Source: Aegilops tauschii subsp. strangulata
Taxonomy: Eukaryota; Streptophyta; Magnoliopsida; Poales; Poaceae
DNA: 64,000 nt
NCBI RefSeq assembly: GCF_002575655.3
Contig: NC_053039.3
Coordinates: 216,895,622-216,959,621 of the forward strand
Direction of reading: 5' to 3'
This document shows, piece after piece, positions 1-12,160 of this stretch. The position numbers and the translations under genes are program-made. Position 1 is the first letter of the stretch. Each line of letters opens with the position of its first letter. The notes under the pieces are model-generated. The model was not told the origin of the DNA. It did no database searches and worked only from the letters and a program-made list of their open reading frames with translations.

Positions 1-1321
1 ATCTGATAGTGATAGATATATTAGATAAGTAAAAGTGCAAAATAAGATAAAGGTAAATAAATTGCAACAAGGTATGTTTGGGTTTTCTATTTTGTAGATC
101 TGAAAATAATATGATAAAAGATAGACCCGGGGCAATGTTTACATTAGAGGCTTCTCTCTTGAAAGAAAGCATACGGTGGGTAAACAAATTACTATTGAGC
201 AATTGATAGAAAAGCGCATAGTTATGACGATATTTAAGGCAAGTATCATGAATATAGGCATCACGTCCGTGATAAGTAGACCGACTCCTGCCTGCATCTA
301 CTACTATTACTCCACACATCGACCGTTATCCAGCATGCATCCAGTGTATTAAGTTAACAAGAACGGAGTAACGCCTTAAGCAAGATGACATGATGTAGAG
401 GCATAGATCCAATCAATATGAACAAACCCCATATTTTTATCCTTAATGGCAACAATACAAATACGTGCCATGTCCCTTTCTGTCACTGGGAATAAGCACC
501 GCAAGATTGAACCCATTGCAAAGCACCTCTCCCATGGCAAGAAAAATGAATCTCAAACCAAATCAATAGATCGGAGAGAAATACAAAGCTATATTAATCA
601 TGCATAAAAGAGTTCAGAGAAGACTCAAATAATATCCATAGATAATCTGATCACAAACCCACAATTCATCGGATCTCAACAAACGTATCACAAAAGAAGA
701 TTACATCGAATAGATCTCCAAAAACATCGAGGGGAACATTGTATTGGATATCAAAGAGAGAGAAGAAGCCATCTAGCTACTAGCTATGGACCCGTAGGTC
801 TGTGGTAAACTACTCACACATCATCGGAAGGGCAGCAAGGTTGATGTAGAAGCCCTCCGTGGTCAAATCGCCCTTCGGCAGAGTACTAGAAAAGGCCTCC
901 AGATGGGATATCATGAGGAAAGAAACTTGCTGTGGTGAAAAAGTGTTTTTGGTGTGCTCTCTGGTCTACGGGGGAAGAGGAGCCACGAGGGGCTCAGAAG
1001 TTTGGAGGGCGCCCCCCTAGGACGTGCCCCCTGAGCTTGTCATCGCCCCGTGGCCCATCTGGCCTCCCCCCGAAGCTTCCAGGGTGTCTTGTGGTCCAAG
1101 AAAAATCATCAAAAAGTTTCATTCCATTTGGACTTCGTTTGGTATTGATTTTCTGTAAAGGCAAAAACAAGGAAAAACAACAACTGGCACTTGGCACTAG
1201 TTTAATAGGTTAGTCCCCAAAAATGATATAAAATAGCATAATAATGCATATAAAATATCCAAGATGGATAATATAATAGCATGGAACAATAAACAATTAT
1301 AGGTACATTGGAGACGTATCA
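1..1321 (-). mobile_element. Partial LTR of a non-coding gypsy-like element (copy A)
   Basis: Read on the minus strand this begins TGATACGTCTCCAATGTACC at 1321 and runs to the window edge. It aligns along its length with the LTR at 3768-5325 (for example atctgatag near 1 matches 3979 and the sequence at 1290-1321 matches 5295-5325). By that alignment about 210 bases lie outside the window. It is the 3' LTR of copy A, whose internal part follows to the right. No coding capacity is visible; short reading frames inside it are chance. Confidence 0.85.
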
Positions 1322-3337
1322 AGCATCCCCAAGCTTAATTCCCGCTCGTCCTCGAGTAGGTAAATGATAAAAACAGAATATTTGATGTGGAATGCTACCT
1401 AACATGTTTATCATGTAATCTTTCTTTACGTGGCATGAATATTCAGATCTGTAAGATTCAAAGCAATAGTTTGATATTGACATAAAAATAATAAAACTTC
1501 GAGCATACTAAAAGGCAATCATGTCTTTTCAAAATATCATCGCTAAAGAAAGTTATCCCTACAAAATCATATAGTCTTGTCATGCTCCATCTTCTTAACA
1601 CAAAGTATTTATCATGCACAACCCCGATGACAAGCCAAGAAGTTGGTTCATACTTTTTAACGTGCTTCAACTTTTTCAACTCACACTATGGGTGGAATAG
1701 AATATGATGTTGGAGGTTGTGTGGAGAAGACAAACAAGGAGAAAGTCTCACATTGACGAGGCTAATCAACGGGCTATGGAGATGCCCAGCAATTGATATC
1801 AATGCAAGGAGTAGGGATTGCCATGCAACAGATGCACTAGAGCTATAAGCGTATGAAATCTCAAAAGAAAACTAAGTGGGTGTGCATCCAACTTGCTTGC
1901 TCATGAAGACCTCGGGCATTTGAGGAAGCCCATCATTGGAATATACAATCCAAGTTCTATAACAAAAATTCCCACTAGTAATATATGAAAGTGACAAAAT
2001 AGGAGACTCTCTACCATGAAGAACATGGTGCTACTTTGAAGCACAAGAGTGAAAAAGGATGGTAACATTGTCCCTTCTCTATTTTTCTCTCATTTCTTTT
2101 ATTATTTTTATGTTTTTTCTTTTTTCATTGGGCTCTTTGGCCTCCGTTTTTTATCTTGGGCTCTTTGGCCTCTTTATTTCATCCGGAGTCTCATCCTGAC
2201 TTGTGGGGGAATCATAGTCTCCATCATCCTTTCCTCACATGGGACAATGCTCTAATAATGATGATCATCACACTTTTATTTACTTACAACTCAAGAATTA
2301 CAACTCAATACTAGAACAAAAATATGACTATATGAATGCCTCCGGCCGTGTACCAGGATGTGCAATGATCTAGTGTGACATGTATAAAAAATATGAACAG
2401 TGGCCAAGCCACAAATACTATGTCAACTATACGATCATGCAAAGCAATATGACAATGATGATATGTGTCATAATAAAACGGAACGGTGGAAGTTGCATGG
2501 AAATATATCTCGTAATGGCTATGGAAATGCCATAATAGGTAGGTATGGGGATGTTTTGCGGAAGATATAAGGTGGCTTATGTGTGATAGAGCATATCATA
2601 TCATGGGGTTTGGATGCCCTGGCAAAGTTTGCACCACAACACAAGGTGAGAAGGGGCAACGCACTGTACCGAAGAGGCTAGCAAAATGCGGAAAGGTGAG
2701 AGTGCGTATAATCCATGGACTCACATTAGTCATATGGAACTCACGCACTTATTGCAAAAGTTTATTAGCCCTTGAAGCAAAGTACTACTATGCATGCCCC
2801 TAGGGGGGAGGTTGGTAGGAGTTAACCATCGCGCGGCCCCACCTTTCACGCAAAGGAAGACAATTAGTAATAAATCATGCTCCAATTTCATGGCATAATG
2901 AGAGACCATGCGTGCATGCTTCGGGAATCACAAACCTTAAAACAAATATTCTTACTAAACCACAATTACTTACTAGCATGACTCTAATATCACCATCTTT
3001 ATATCTCAAAACAAATGCAAGGAATCAAACTTCTCATATATTCAAAGATCTTCATGAAAGTTTTTATTATATTCCCCTTGAATACCCATCATATTAGGAC
3101 TAAATTCATAACACAAGCAAATTGCCATACTATTTATAAGACTCTAAAAATACTATAAGTGAAGCATGAGAGTTCATCATTTTTTTTAAAACATAACCAC
3201 CATCGTGCTCTAAAAGACATAAGTGAAGCACTGGAGCAAATCCTAGCTCAAAAAATATATGTGAAGCATATAGAGTATTCTAACAAATTCACGATTAATG
3301 TGTGTCCCTCTCAAAAGGTGTGTCCAGCAAGGATGAT
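1322..3337 (-). mobile_element. Internal (3' half) of non-coding gypsy-like element, copy A
   Basis: The block starts beside the LTR with the reverse complement of a purine-rich tract (gcatccccaagctt, 1323-1336) followed by a CTCGTCCTCGAG motif shared with 5326 onward and, inverted, with 13430-13468. The rest is collinear with 5326-7190, including a pyrimidine-rich block near 2080-2170 and degenerate gcttcacttatatc-type repeats near 3150-3260. No gag, protease, RT or integrase motif was found. It stops abruptly at 3337, where sequence of another LTR family begins. Confidence 0.8.
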
Positions 3338-3767
3338 TGTGGCTGATATGCCCATTTTGCATCATGCTTTTATATTGATATTTATTGCTTTATGGGCTGT
3401 TATTACACATTATGGTACAATACTTATGCCTTTTCTCTCTTATTTTACAAGGTTTACATAAAGAGGGAGAATGTCGGCAGCTGGAATTCTAGACCGGAAA
3501 GGAGAAAATCCGAGAGACCTATTCTGCAAAACTCCAAAAGTCCTGAAAATTTACGGAGATTTATTTTGGAATATATAAAAAATATTGGCCGAAGAAATAC
3601 CAGAGGGGGACTCACCAGGTGTCCATTATCCTGAGGGGTGCGCCCTACCCCCTGGGTGCGCCACTAGGGCTTGTGGGCCCCCTGGCAGGTCTCTGGTGCT
3701 CATCTTCTGCTATATAGAGGGTTTGACCTGCAAAAAAAATCAGAAGGAAGCTTTCGGGACGAAGCGC
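3338..3767 (+). mobile_element. 5' fragment of a different LTR family, plus strand
   Basis: Starts TGTGGCTGATATGCCC at 3338, immediately after sequence that in the sister copy continues uninterrupted (7181-7195), so the boundary is a genuine insertion point. It contains an LTR-like GC-rich stretch (ccctgggtgcgccac), a tatataga element near 3713 and ends inside the transcript-leader-like part at 3767, where the LTR of copy B begins. I recognise it as the start of a common Triticeae gypsy LTR, but only the first 430 bases survive and I do not assign a family name. Confidence 0.65.
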
Positions 3768-5325
3768 TGCTACTTCTTGAGCTTGCGTTGGTTTTCCCCT
3801 TGAAGTGGAAAGGGTGATGCAGCAAAGTAGAGATAAGTATTTTCCTCAGTTAAGAACCAAGGTATCAATCTAGTAGGAGAAGAACGTGGAAATCACCAAT
3901 ACCTTCACAAACAACCAAACACTTGCACCCAACGCGATAAAGGGGTTGTCAATCCCTTCACGGTCACTTCCAAAGGTGAGATCTGATAGAGATAGATAAA
4001 ACTAAGCAAAAGTTAAAGTAAACATTTTTGGTTTATAGATCCGAAAGTAAAAGATTGCAAAATAGCAGATCAGAAACTTATATGATAGAAAATAGACCCC
4101 GGGGCCATAGGTTTCACTAGAGCCACTCTCTTGAAGGCAAATAATACGGTGGGTGAACAAATTACTGTCGAGCAATTGATAGAAAAGTGCAAAGTTATGA
4201 CGATATCCAAGGCAATCATTATGTAATATAGGCATCACGTCCGTGTCAAGTAGACCGACTCTTGCCTGCATCTACTACTATTACTCCACACATCGACCGC
4301 TATCCAGCATGCATCTAGAGTATTCAGTTCATAAAGAATGGAGTAACGCCTTAAGTAAGATGACATGATGTAGAGGAATAAACTCAAGCAATATGATATA
4401 AACCCCATCTTTTTATCCTCTATGGCAACAATTCAATAGGTGTCTCGCTACCCCTACTTTGTCACTAGATGAAATCACGCAAGATTGAATCCAAAGCTAA
4501 GCACCTGTCCCATTGCAAGAAAAACCAATCAAGTTGGCCAAACCAAACCGACAATTCGAAGATAAATACAAAGATATCAAATAATGCATATAAGAATTCA
4601 GAGAAGATTGAAATAATATTCATAAATAAGTCGATCATAAATCCACAATTCATTGGATTTCGACAAACACAACACAAAAGAAGTTTACACCGGATAGATC
4701 TCCAAGAACATTGAGGAGAACATGGTATTGAGAATCAAAGAGAGAGAAGAAGCCATCTAGCTACTAGCTATGGACCCGTAGGTCTGAGGTAAACTACTCA
4801 CGTTTCATCGGAAGGGTAATAGGGTTGATGTAGATGCCCTCTGTGATCGAATCCCCCTCCGGTAGGATGCCGAAAAAGGCCCCAAGATGGGATCTCACGG
4901 GAACTGAAGGTTGCCGTGGTGGAAAAGTGTTTTCGTGGTTGCTTCTGGTGGTTTGGGAATATATGTGAATATATAGGAGGCATAACTAGGTCAGGGGGGT
5001 CACGAGGGGCCCATAAGGTAGGGGGGCACGCCCTCCACCCTTGTTGCCGCCTCGTGGCTCTTCTAACTTGAACTCCAAGTCTCCCGGGTGTCTTCTGGTC
5101 CAATAAAAATCATCGTGAAGTTTTATTACGTTTGGACTCCGTTTGGTATTCCTTTTCTGCGAAGCTAAAAAACAAGGAAAAAACAGAAACTCGCACTAGG
5201 CTCTAGGTTAATAGGTTAGTCCCAAAAATAATATAAAATAGCATATTAATGCATATAAAACATCAAAAAAGATAATATAATAGCATGGAACAATAAAAAA
5301 TTATAGATACGCTGGAGACGTATCA
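3768..5325 (-). mobile_element. Complete LTR of non-coding gypsy-like element, copy B
   Basis: On the minus strand it begins TGATACGTCTCCAGCGTATC (5325) and ends with agtagca (3768), giving TG...CA termini and a length of 1558 bp. It serves as the 3' LTR of copy B, whose internal region continues at 5326. No primer-binding site is found on the left (below 3768), where one would be expected if it were the 5' LTR of copy A. The A-B junction is therefore a recombination product and not a normal element end. Confidence 0.85.
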
Positions 5326-7594
5326 AGCATCCCCAAGCTTAATTCCCGCTCGTCCTCGAGTAGGTAAATGATAAAAACAGAATTTTTGATGTGGAATGCT
5401 ACCTAACATATTTATCCATGTAATTTTATTTATTGTGGCATGAATGTTTAGATCCATAAGATTCAAAACAAAAGTTCAATATTGACATAAAAATGATAAT
5501 ACTTCAAGCATACTAACAAAGCAATTATGTCTTCTCAAAATAACATGGCCACAGAAAGCTATCCCTACAAAATCATATAGTCTGGCTATGCTCCATCTTC
5601 ATCACACAAAACATTCAAATCATGCACAACCCCGATGACAAGCCAAGCAACTGTTTCATACTTTTGGTGTTCTCAGACTTTTTCAACTTTCACGCAATAC
5701 ATGAGCGTGAGCCATGGACATAACACTATAGGTGGAATAGAATATCGTGGTTGTGGAGAAGACAAAAAGAAGGAGGTAGTCTCACATCAACTAAGCGTAT
5801 CAACGGGCTATGGAGATGCCCATCAATAGATATCAATGTGAGTGAGTAGGGATTGCCATGCAACGGATGCACTAGAGCTATAAGTTTATGAAAGCTCAAA
5901 AAGAAACTAAGTGTGTGTGCATCCAACTTGCTTGCTCATGAAGACCTAGGGAAATTTGAGGAAGCCCATCGTTGGAATATACAAGTCAAGTTCTATAATG
6001 AACAATTCCCACTAGTATATGAAAGTGACAACATAGGAGACTCTCTATCATGAAGACCATGGTGCTACTTTGAAGCACAAGTGTGGAAAAAGGATAGTAA
6101 GATTGCCCCTTCTTTCTTTTTTCTCTTTTTTTGTTTGGCTTCTTTGGCCTCTCTTTTTTTGTTGGCTTCTTTGGCCTCTTTTATTTTTCCTCACATAGGC
6201 CAATGTTCTAATAATGAAGATCATCACACTTTTATTTACTTACAACTCAAGAATTACAACTCGATACTTAGAACAAAATATGACTCTATATGAATGCCTC
6301 CGGCGGTGTACCGGGATGTGCAATGACTCAAGAGTGACATGTATGAAAATTATGAACGGTGGCTTTGCCACACATACTATGTCAACTACATGATCATGCA
6401 AAGCAATATGACAATGATGAAGTGTGTCATAATAAATGAAACGGTGGAAAGTTGCATGGCAATATATCTCGGAATGTCTATGGAAATGCCATAATAGGTA
6501 GGTATGGTGGCTGTTTTTAGGAAGGGTAAAACGTGGGTGTATGGCACCAGCGAAAGTTGCGCTGTACTAGAGAGGCTAGCAATGGTGGAAGGGTGAGAGT
6601 GCGTATAATCCATGTACTCAACATCATTCATAAAGAACTCACATACTTATTGCAAAAATCTATTCGTCATCGAAACAAAGTACTATGCGCATGCTACTAG
6701 GGGAATAGATTGGTAGGAAAAGACCATCGCTCGTCCCTGACCGCCACTCATAAGGAAGACGATCAATAAATAAATCATTCTCCAACTTCGTTACATAACG
6801 GTTCACCATACGTGCATGCTACGAGAATCACAAACCTCAACACAAGTATTTATCCAATCCACAATTACTCACTAGCATGACTCTAATATCACCATCTTCA
6901 TATCTCAAAATAATCATAAGGAATGAAACTTCTCATAGTATTCAATGCACTTTATATGAAAGTTTTTATTATATCCCTCTTTGATGTCTCAAAATAATAT
7001 AAGTGAAGCATGAGAGTTCAATAATTTCTACAAAATAAAGCCACCGCCGCGCTCTAAAAAGATATAAGTGAAGCACTAGAGCAAAATTGCCTAGCTCAAA
7101 AGATATAAGTGAAGCACATAGAGTATTCTAATAAATCACGATTCATGCGTGTCCCTCTCAATAGGTGTGTACATCAAGGATGATTGTGGCAAAATAAAAA
7201 GTAAAGACTCATATCATACAAGACGCTCCAAGCAAAACACATATCATGTGGTGAATAGAAATATAGCCTCAAGTAAAGTTACCGATAGACGAAGACGAAA
7301 GAGGTGATGCCATCCAGGGCATCCCCAAGCTTAGGCTCTTGGTTGTCCTTGAATATTACCTTGGGGTGCCTTGGGCATCCCCAAGCTTAGGCTCTTGCCA
7401 CTCTTTATTCCATAGTCCATCAAATATTTACCCAAAACTTGAAAACTTCACAACACAAAACTCAACAGAAAATCTCATGAGATCCGTTAGTATAAGAAAA
7501 TAAAATCACCACTTTTGGTACTGTTGTGAACTCATTCTTTATTTATATTGGTGTAATATCAACTTTATTCCAACTTTTCCATGGTTCATACCCG
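5326..7594 (-). mobile_element. Internal (3' half) of non-coding gypsy-like element, copy B
   Basis: Collinear with 1322-3337 and, inverted, with roughly 11480-13468 of the complete element. It holds three copies of the gcatccccaagctt motif (5327, 7319, 7375), a pyrimidine block near 6105-6195 and short repeats around gcttcacttatatc at 7000-7120. It ends at 7594 where the long LTR begins, so the 5' half of the internal region, the primer-binding site and the 5' LTR are missing. No protein motifs were seen. Confidence 0.8.
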
Positions 7595-8662
7595 TGACGC
7601 CCCCGATTCAACTGTACACTAATCATACACGCAAACGTGTACGATCAAGATCAGGGACTCACGGGAAGATATCACAACACAACTCTAAACTCAAATAAAA
7701 GATACAAGCTTCATATTACAAGCCAGGGGTCTCGAGGGCTCGAATACATAAGCTCGATACACAAGCGAGTCAGTGGAAGCAACAATATCTGAGTACATAC
7801 ATAAGTTAAACAAGTTTTGCCTTAAGAAGGCTAGCACAAACATCAACGATTGAAGAGGCAAGGCCTCCTGACTAGGACCTCCTAACTACTCCTGGTCATC
7901 GGTGGTCTCCACGTAGTAGTAGGCACCCTCCGGGTAGTAGTAGTAGTCGGCGTGGGTGGCATCTGGCTCCTGGGATCCACCATCTGGTTACAACAACCAG
8001 AAAGGAGAAAGAAGGGGGGAAAGGGGTAGCAAAGCAACTGTGAGTACTCATCCAAAGTACTCGCAAGCATCAGATCTATACTAAGTTTGTATTGGTATCA
8101 AATGGAAGGGTTGTATCTATGGACTGAACTACAGAATGCCAGAATAGAGGGGAAGGCCTAGCCTATCGAAGACTAGCATCTTCAAGCAGCTCCAAGCATC
8201 TTGCAGCATTCAGAAGTGTATAGAATAGCAGTTTATAATTAACAAGCATGTTGTAACATTAAGGCCCAGAGATCCTTCCTCGACTCCCTGCGAGAAAGCA
8301 ATCCCGGAGCCAACATATCCGTCGAATATCTCAAGTATCCATTTATAGTTATAATAGATCAGGATACAAGTCTGAACGTCCGTTACCGTGGACACGGCTA
8401 TTCGAATAGATAATCTTCCCTGCAGGGGTGCACCATGTTTTCCAACACGCTTGATTACTCTGGCCGGACACACTTTTCTGAGTCAATGCCCGGCCTCGGA
8501 AGATCAACATGTCGCAGCCCTACCTAGGCTTAGTAAAGAGGTCCCTGCTGGCCTACATCCTAAGTGCTCTGCGGTCTTGGGCCCATCGCCCGTTGCACTC
8601 CAGGTCATTGCGCGCAGGGCGATCCAGGCCACCTCCACTACGGCGCCGACCAGGCCGTGCCG
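7595..8662 (-). mobile_element. Long (4.3 kb) gypsy LTR, part 1
   Basis: Starts TGACGCCCCCGATTCAAC at 7595 and is the outer end (3' end on the minus strand) of a long LTR whose other end is GGGCGTCA at 18291-18294. The terminal 8 bp are inverted repeats. It is interrupted at 8662 by the complete element at 8663-15029 and resumes at 15030. Reading frames in it are short and unsupported. Confidence 0.8.
8658..8662. repeat. Left target-site duplication TGCCG
   Basis: TGCCG directly precedes the 5' LTR and is repeated exactly at 15030-15034, directly after the 3' LTR. This is the 5-bp duplication expected for LTR-retrotransposon integration. Confidence 0.93.
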
Positions 8663-10233
8663 TGATACGTCTCCAACGTATCTATACTTTTTGATTGTTC
8701 CATGCTGTTATATTATCATTCTTGGATGTTTTACAATCATTTTATAATCATTTTTGGTACTAACCTATTGACATAGTTCCCAGTGCCAGTTGTTGTTTTC
8801 TGCCTGTTTTTTTACATCGCAGGAAATCAATACAAACCAGAGTCCAAATGCAATGAAACTTTTTGTGGAATTTTTATGGACTAGAAGACACCCAATGGGT
8901 CGGAGAAGCACCTGGGGGGGTTCCCCGAGGGGGGCACAACCCACCAGGGCGCGCCTGGGCCCCCAGGCGTGCCCAGGTAGGTTGTGCCCACCTCGGTGGC
9001 CTCCCGCACCGCCTCTTTGTTCTATAAATACCCCAATATTCCAGAAACCCTAGGGGAGTCGACGAAAATCAATTCCAGCCGCCGCAAGTTCCAGAACCAC
9101 CAGATCCAATCTAGACACCATCACAGAGGGGTTCATCATGCCCATTGGTGCCTCTTTGATGATGCGTGAGTAGTTCATTGTAGACCTACGGGTCCGTAGT
9201 TAGTAGCTAGATGGCTTCCTCTCTCTCTCTTTTGATTCTCAATACAATGGTCTCTTGGACATCCATATGATGTAACTCTTTTGGCGGTGTGTTTGTTGGG
9301 ATCCGATCAACTTTGAGTTTATGATCACATCTATGTTTTTATTCATGAAAGTTATTTGAGTCTTCTTTGACCTCTTATATGCATAATTTCTTATAGCCTC
9401 GTATTTCTTCTCTGATATTTGGGTTTTGGCCAACTTGATCTATTTATCTTGCAATGGGGAGAGGTGCTTTATGACGGGTTCAATCTTAGGGTGCTTGATC
9501 CTAGTGACAGAAGGGGAACCGACACGTATGTATCATTGCTATTAAGGATAACAAGATGGGGTCTATTATACATAAATAGATATTGTCTACATCAAGTCAC
9601 CGTTCTTATTGCATTACTTCGTTTCTCCATGAACTTAATACACTAGATGCATGCTGGATAGCGGTCGATGTGTGGAGTAATAGTAGTAGATGCAGGCAGG
9701 AGTCGGTCTACTAATCTTGGACGTGATGCCTATATAATGATCATTGCCTGGATATCGTCATGATTATTTGAAGTTCTATCAATTGCCCAACAGTAATTTG
9801 TTCACCCACCGTTTGCTATTTTTCTCGAGAGAAGCCACTAGTGAAATCTACGCCCCCTGGGTCTCTTCTTTATTATATTTGCCTTCGCGATCTATTTTGA
9901 TTTGCTTTTATTTTCAGATCTATTAATCCAAAAATACAAAAATACCTTGCTGCAATTTATTCTTATTTATTTTATCTCGCGTTCCCACGAGATCTATTTA
10001 TCCAACCTACTACAATTTTATCTATCTTTTAGCCATGGCGGATTGACAACCGCTCTCTTACGTCGGGTTGCAAGTATTTGTTCTTTGTGTGCAGGAGCGG
10101 TTTACGTGGTGTTGCATGGTTCTCCTACTGGTTCGACAACATTGGTCTCATCATTGAGGGAAATACCTACCGTTGCTATAATGCATCAACCCTTCCTATT
10201 TGGGAAATACTGACGTAGTTCAAGCAAACATCA
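8663..10233 (+). repeat. 5' LTR of the complete element
   Basis: Runs from TGATACGTCTCCAACG to the CAAACATCA that is also the end of the 3' LTR, 1571 bp. It contains a TATA-type element at 9023-9030 preceded by a GC-rich block, consistent with a U3 promoter, and an AT-rich R/U5 region. Confidence 0.9.
9023..9030 (+). promoter_or_regulatory. Putative LTR TATA box
   Basis: TATAAATA followed by CCCC lies about 360 bp into the LTR and is conserved in the 3' LTR at 13826-13833. This is the usual position and sequence for the U3 promoter of such elements; activity is inferred only. Confidence 0.55.
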
Positions 10234-10244
10234 AAAGGAATTTC

Positions 10245-10262
10245 TGGCGCCGTTGCCTGGGA
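10245..10262 (+). other. Primer-binding site, tRNA-Asp type
   Basis: TGGCGCCGTTGCCTGGGA lies 11 bases after the 5' LTR. It matches the complement of the 3' end of plant tRNA-Asp at all but one base (T for G at 10258). This type of primer site is typical of many grass gypsy elements and fixes the orientation as plus. Confidence 0.8.
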
Positions 10263-10472
10263 GACATCATCAACATCTACCAGGTTCCTAATCACAAATC
10301 TCATCTCCTTGCAATTTACATTATTTGGCATCTGCCTCCCGTTTTCATCTCCCCCACTTCACAAACATTTGCCGTTTTATTTGCCCTCTTTTTTATTTGC
10401 CTTTTCTCATCAAATCTCATGTTTGCTTGTGTTGCCATGTGCCTTCTATTTTCTTGCTAAAAATTTATTGAT

Positions 10473-10814
10473 ATGGATCCTCATCCACTTGCTAATCTTT
10501 TCAAAATATCCAGTTATGATGAACCAATTGCTAGTGAATTGAGTTCACTAGATTATCTTTATGAAGTTTTTCTTGAGATTTATGAATCTGAAAATTGTGA
10601 TGAAGTGTTAAATGATGGAATTTATAAAGTGATTCGTGATAGCTCCTTGAATGAAAGGCATGATTGCAATGATGTTATTATGAATTCTATTAATGTCAAT
10701 TGTGCTAATAACATGCAAAACCCCAAGCTTGGGGATGCTAATATTACTATTATGAGAGAGGAAAATATTGTGGTGGAAATTTTTATGTTACTAAATTACC
10801 TCTCGTTATGTTGA
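10473..10814 (+). CDS. Short unassigned reading frame in the internal region
   Basis: A 113-codon frame starting MDPHPLANLFKISSYDEP, acidic in the middle and ending in a hydrophobic tail (LLNYLSLC). It follows the primer-binding site by about 200 bp, where gag would lie in an autonomous element. I see no zinc knuckle, capsid or protease motif. The conserved-looking start and position suggest a residual frame of this family, but it may be untranslated. Function unknown. Confidence 0.35.
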   Translation: MDPHPLANLFKISSYDEPIASELSSLDYLYEVFLEIYESENCDEVLNDGIYKVIRDSSLNERHDCNDVIMNSINVNCANNMQNPKLGDANITIMREENIVVEIFMLLNYLSLC

Positions 10815-11032
10815 GATCGTCAATGTCTTATTCTTCTACCTTGCATATGCTAGAAATTTCTTGTCTTCATAATTTGTTTGCTTATAAAATGCCTATTCAT
10901 AGGAAGTATGTTAGACTTAAATGTGTTTTTCACATGTTAGATGATGTTCTCTTTGTGTTTCAATTACTATCTTTCATGTGAGAATCATTAAAATTATTAT
11001 GCCTAGCTAAGGGCGCAAAACGATAGCGCTTG

Positions 11033-11048
11033 TTGGGAGGCAACCCAA
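11033..11048 (+). repeat. Small conserved hairpin in the internal region
   Basis: TTGGGAGGCAACCCAA can fold with 5-bp arms TTGGG/CCCAA. It stands in a non-coding stretch between the short reading frame and the repeat-rich 3' half. A structural or packaging role is speculation. Confidence 0.4.
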
Positions 11049-11924
11049 TGAATAAAATTTATTTTTGTCTTTTTCTTTCTGTTCTTGAGTATTTGCACAA
11101 TTATGCTACTGTTATGATTGTGTTTTTTGTGTTTTAGTTAGTGTTTGTGCCAAGCAAAGCCTTTGGGATCATGTTGGGTGATAGTTGATTTGATCTTGCT
11201 GAAAAACAGAAACTTTTGCACTCACGAAAGTAATTCTCGTCTTTAACAGAAGCGTGATAAAATACCAATTCTTTCTGCAGGAGATTAATATACAAATTGC
11301 TCACGTGGTCCTAATTGTTCAGAATTTTTGGAGTTACAGAAGTATTCAAAATATCCAGATTGCTACAGACTGTTCTGTTTTTGACAGATTCTGTTTTCTT
11401 TGCTTTGTGTGCTTGTTTTAATGATTCTATGGTTTTCTTTGAAGAGTTTTTCCCTAGAAAAGTTGAAATACAGTAGATATAATGCAAGAACAAAATATGA
11501 ATGGGTTTGCAACAGTACTTATAGTAGTGATTTTCTTTCTTATACTAACGGATCTCACGAAGGTTTTGTTGAGTTTTGTGTGATTGAAGTTTCCAAGTTT
11601 TGGGTGATATTACGATGGATGAAGGAATAAGGAGTAAGAAGAGACTAGGCTTGGGGATGCCCATGGCATCCCAAGCTATTATCCAAAGAGAAACAAGCAA
11701 CTAAGCTTGGGGATGCCCGAGTGGCATCCCCTCTTTCTTTTAACGACCATCGGTATTTTACTTGGAACTATATTTTTATTCATCACATATTATGAGTTTT
11801 GCTTGGAGCGTCTTGTATGATATGAGTCTTTGATTGTTTTTATTTTTGTTTTAAGTCATGAATCCTTGCTGGACACCTATTTGAGAGAGCCAAAATTATG
11901 CCATGACTTGTTAGAATTGCTCTC

Positions 11925-12160
11925 TATGCTCCACTTAAATCTTTATGAGCTATGGAATTGCTCTAGTGCTTCACTTATATCTTTTTGAGCACGGTGTGCT
12001 TGTTATTTTTGAAGTAATGCTCTCATGCTTCACTTAGATTTATTTTAGAGTTAGTAATTTTTTAAGAAATTCTCTCTTGCTTCACTTAAATTATTTTGAG
12101 AGAAAGAAATATGATGCTCATGATCTTCACTTATATTTGTTTGAGCCTAGTAAAAGCAAC
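11925..12160 (+). repeat. Degenerate gcttcacttatatc repeats
   Basis: Five loosely spaced copies of a core resembling gcttcacttatatctttttg, each about 40-60 bp apart and often followed by gagc. The same block is seen inverted in the two left-hand copies (near 3150-3260 and 7000-7120), so it is a family feature and predates the insertions. Confidence 0.6.

Noticed and set aside
10200..10542. Hydrophobic frames downstream of the primer-binding site
   Set aside because: AT/CT-rich untranslated-type sequence; the frames overlap one another and the better-placed 10473 frame.
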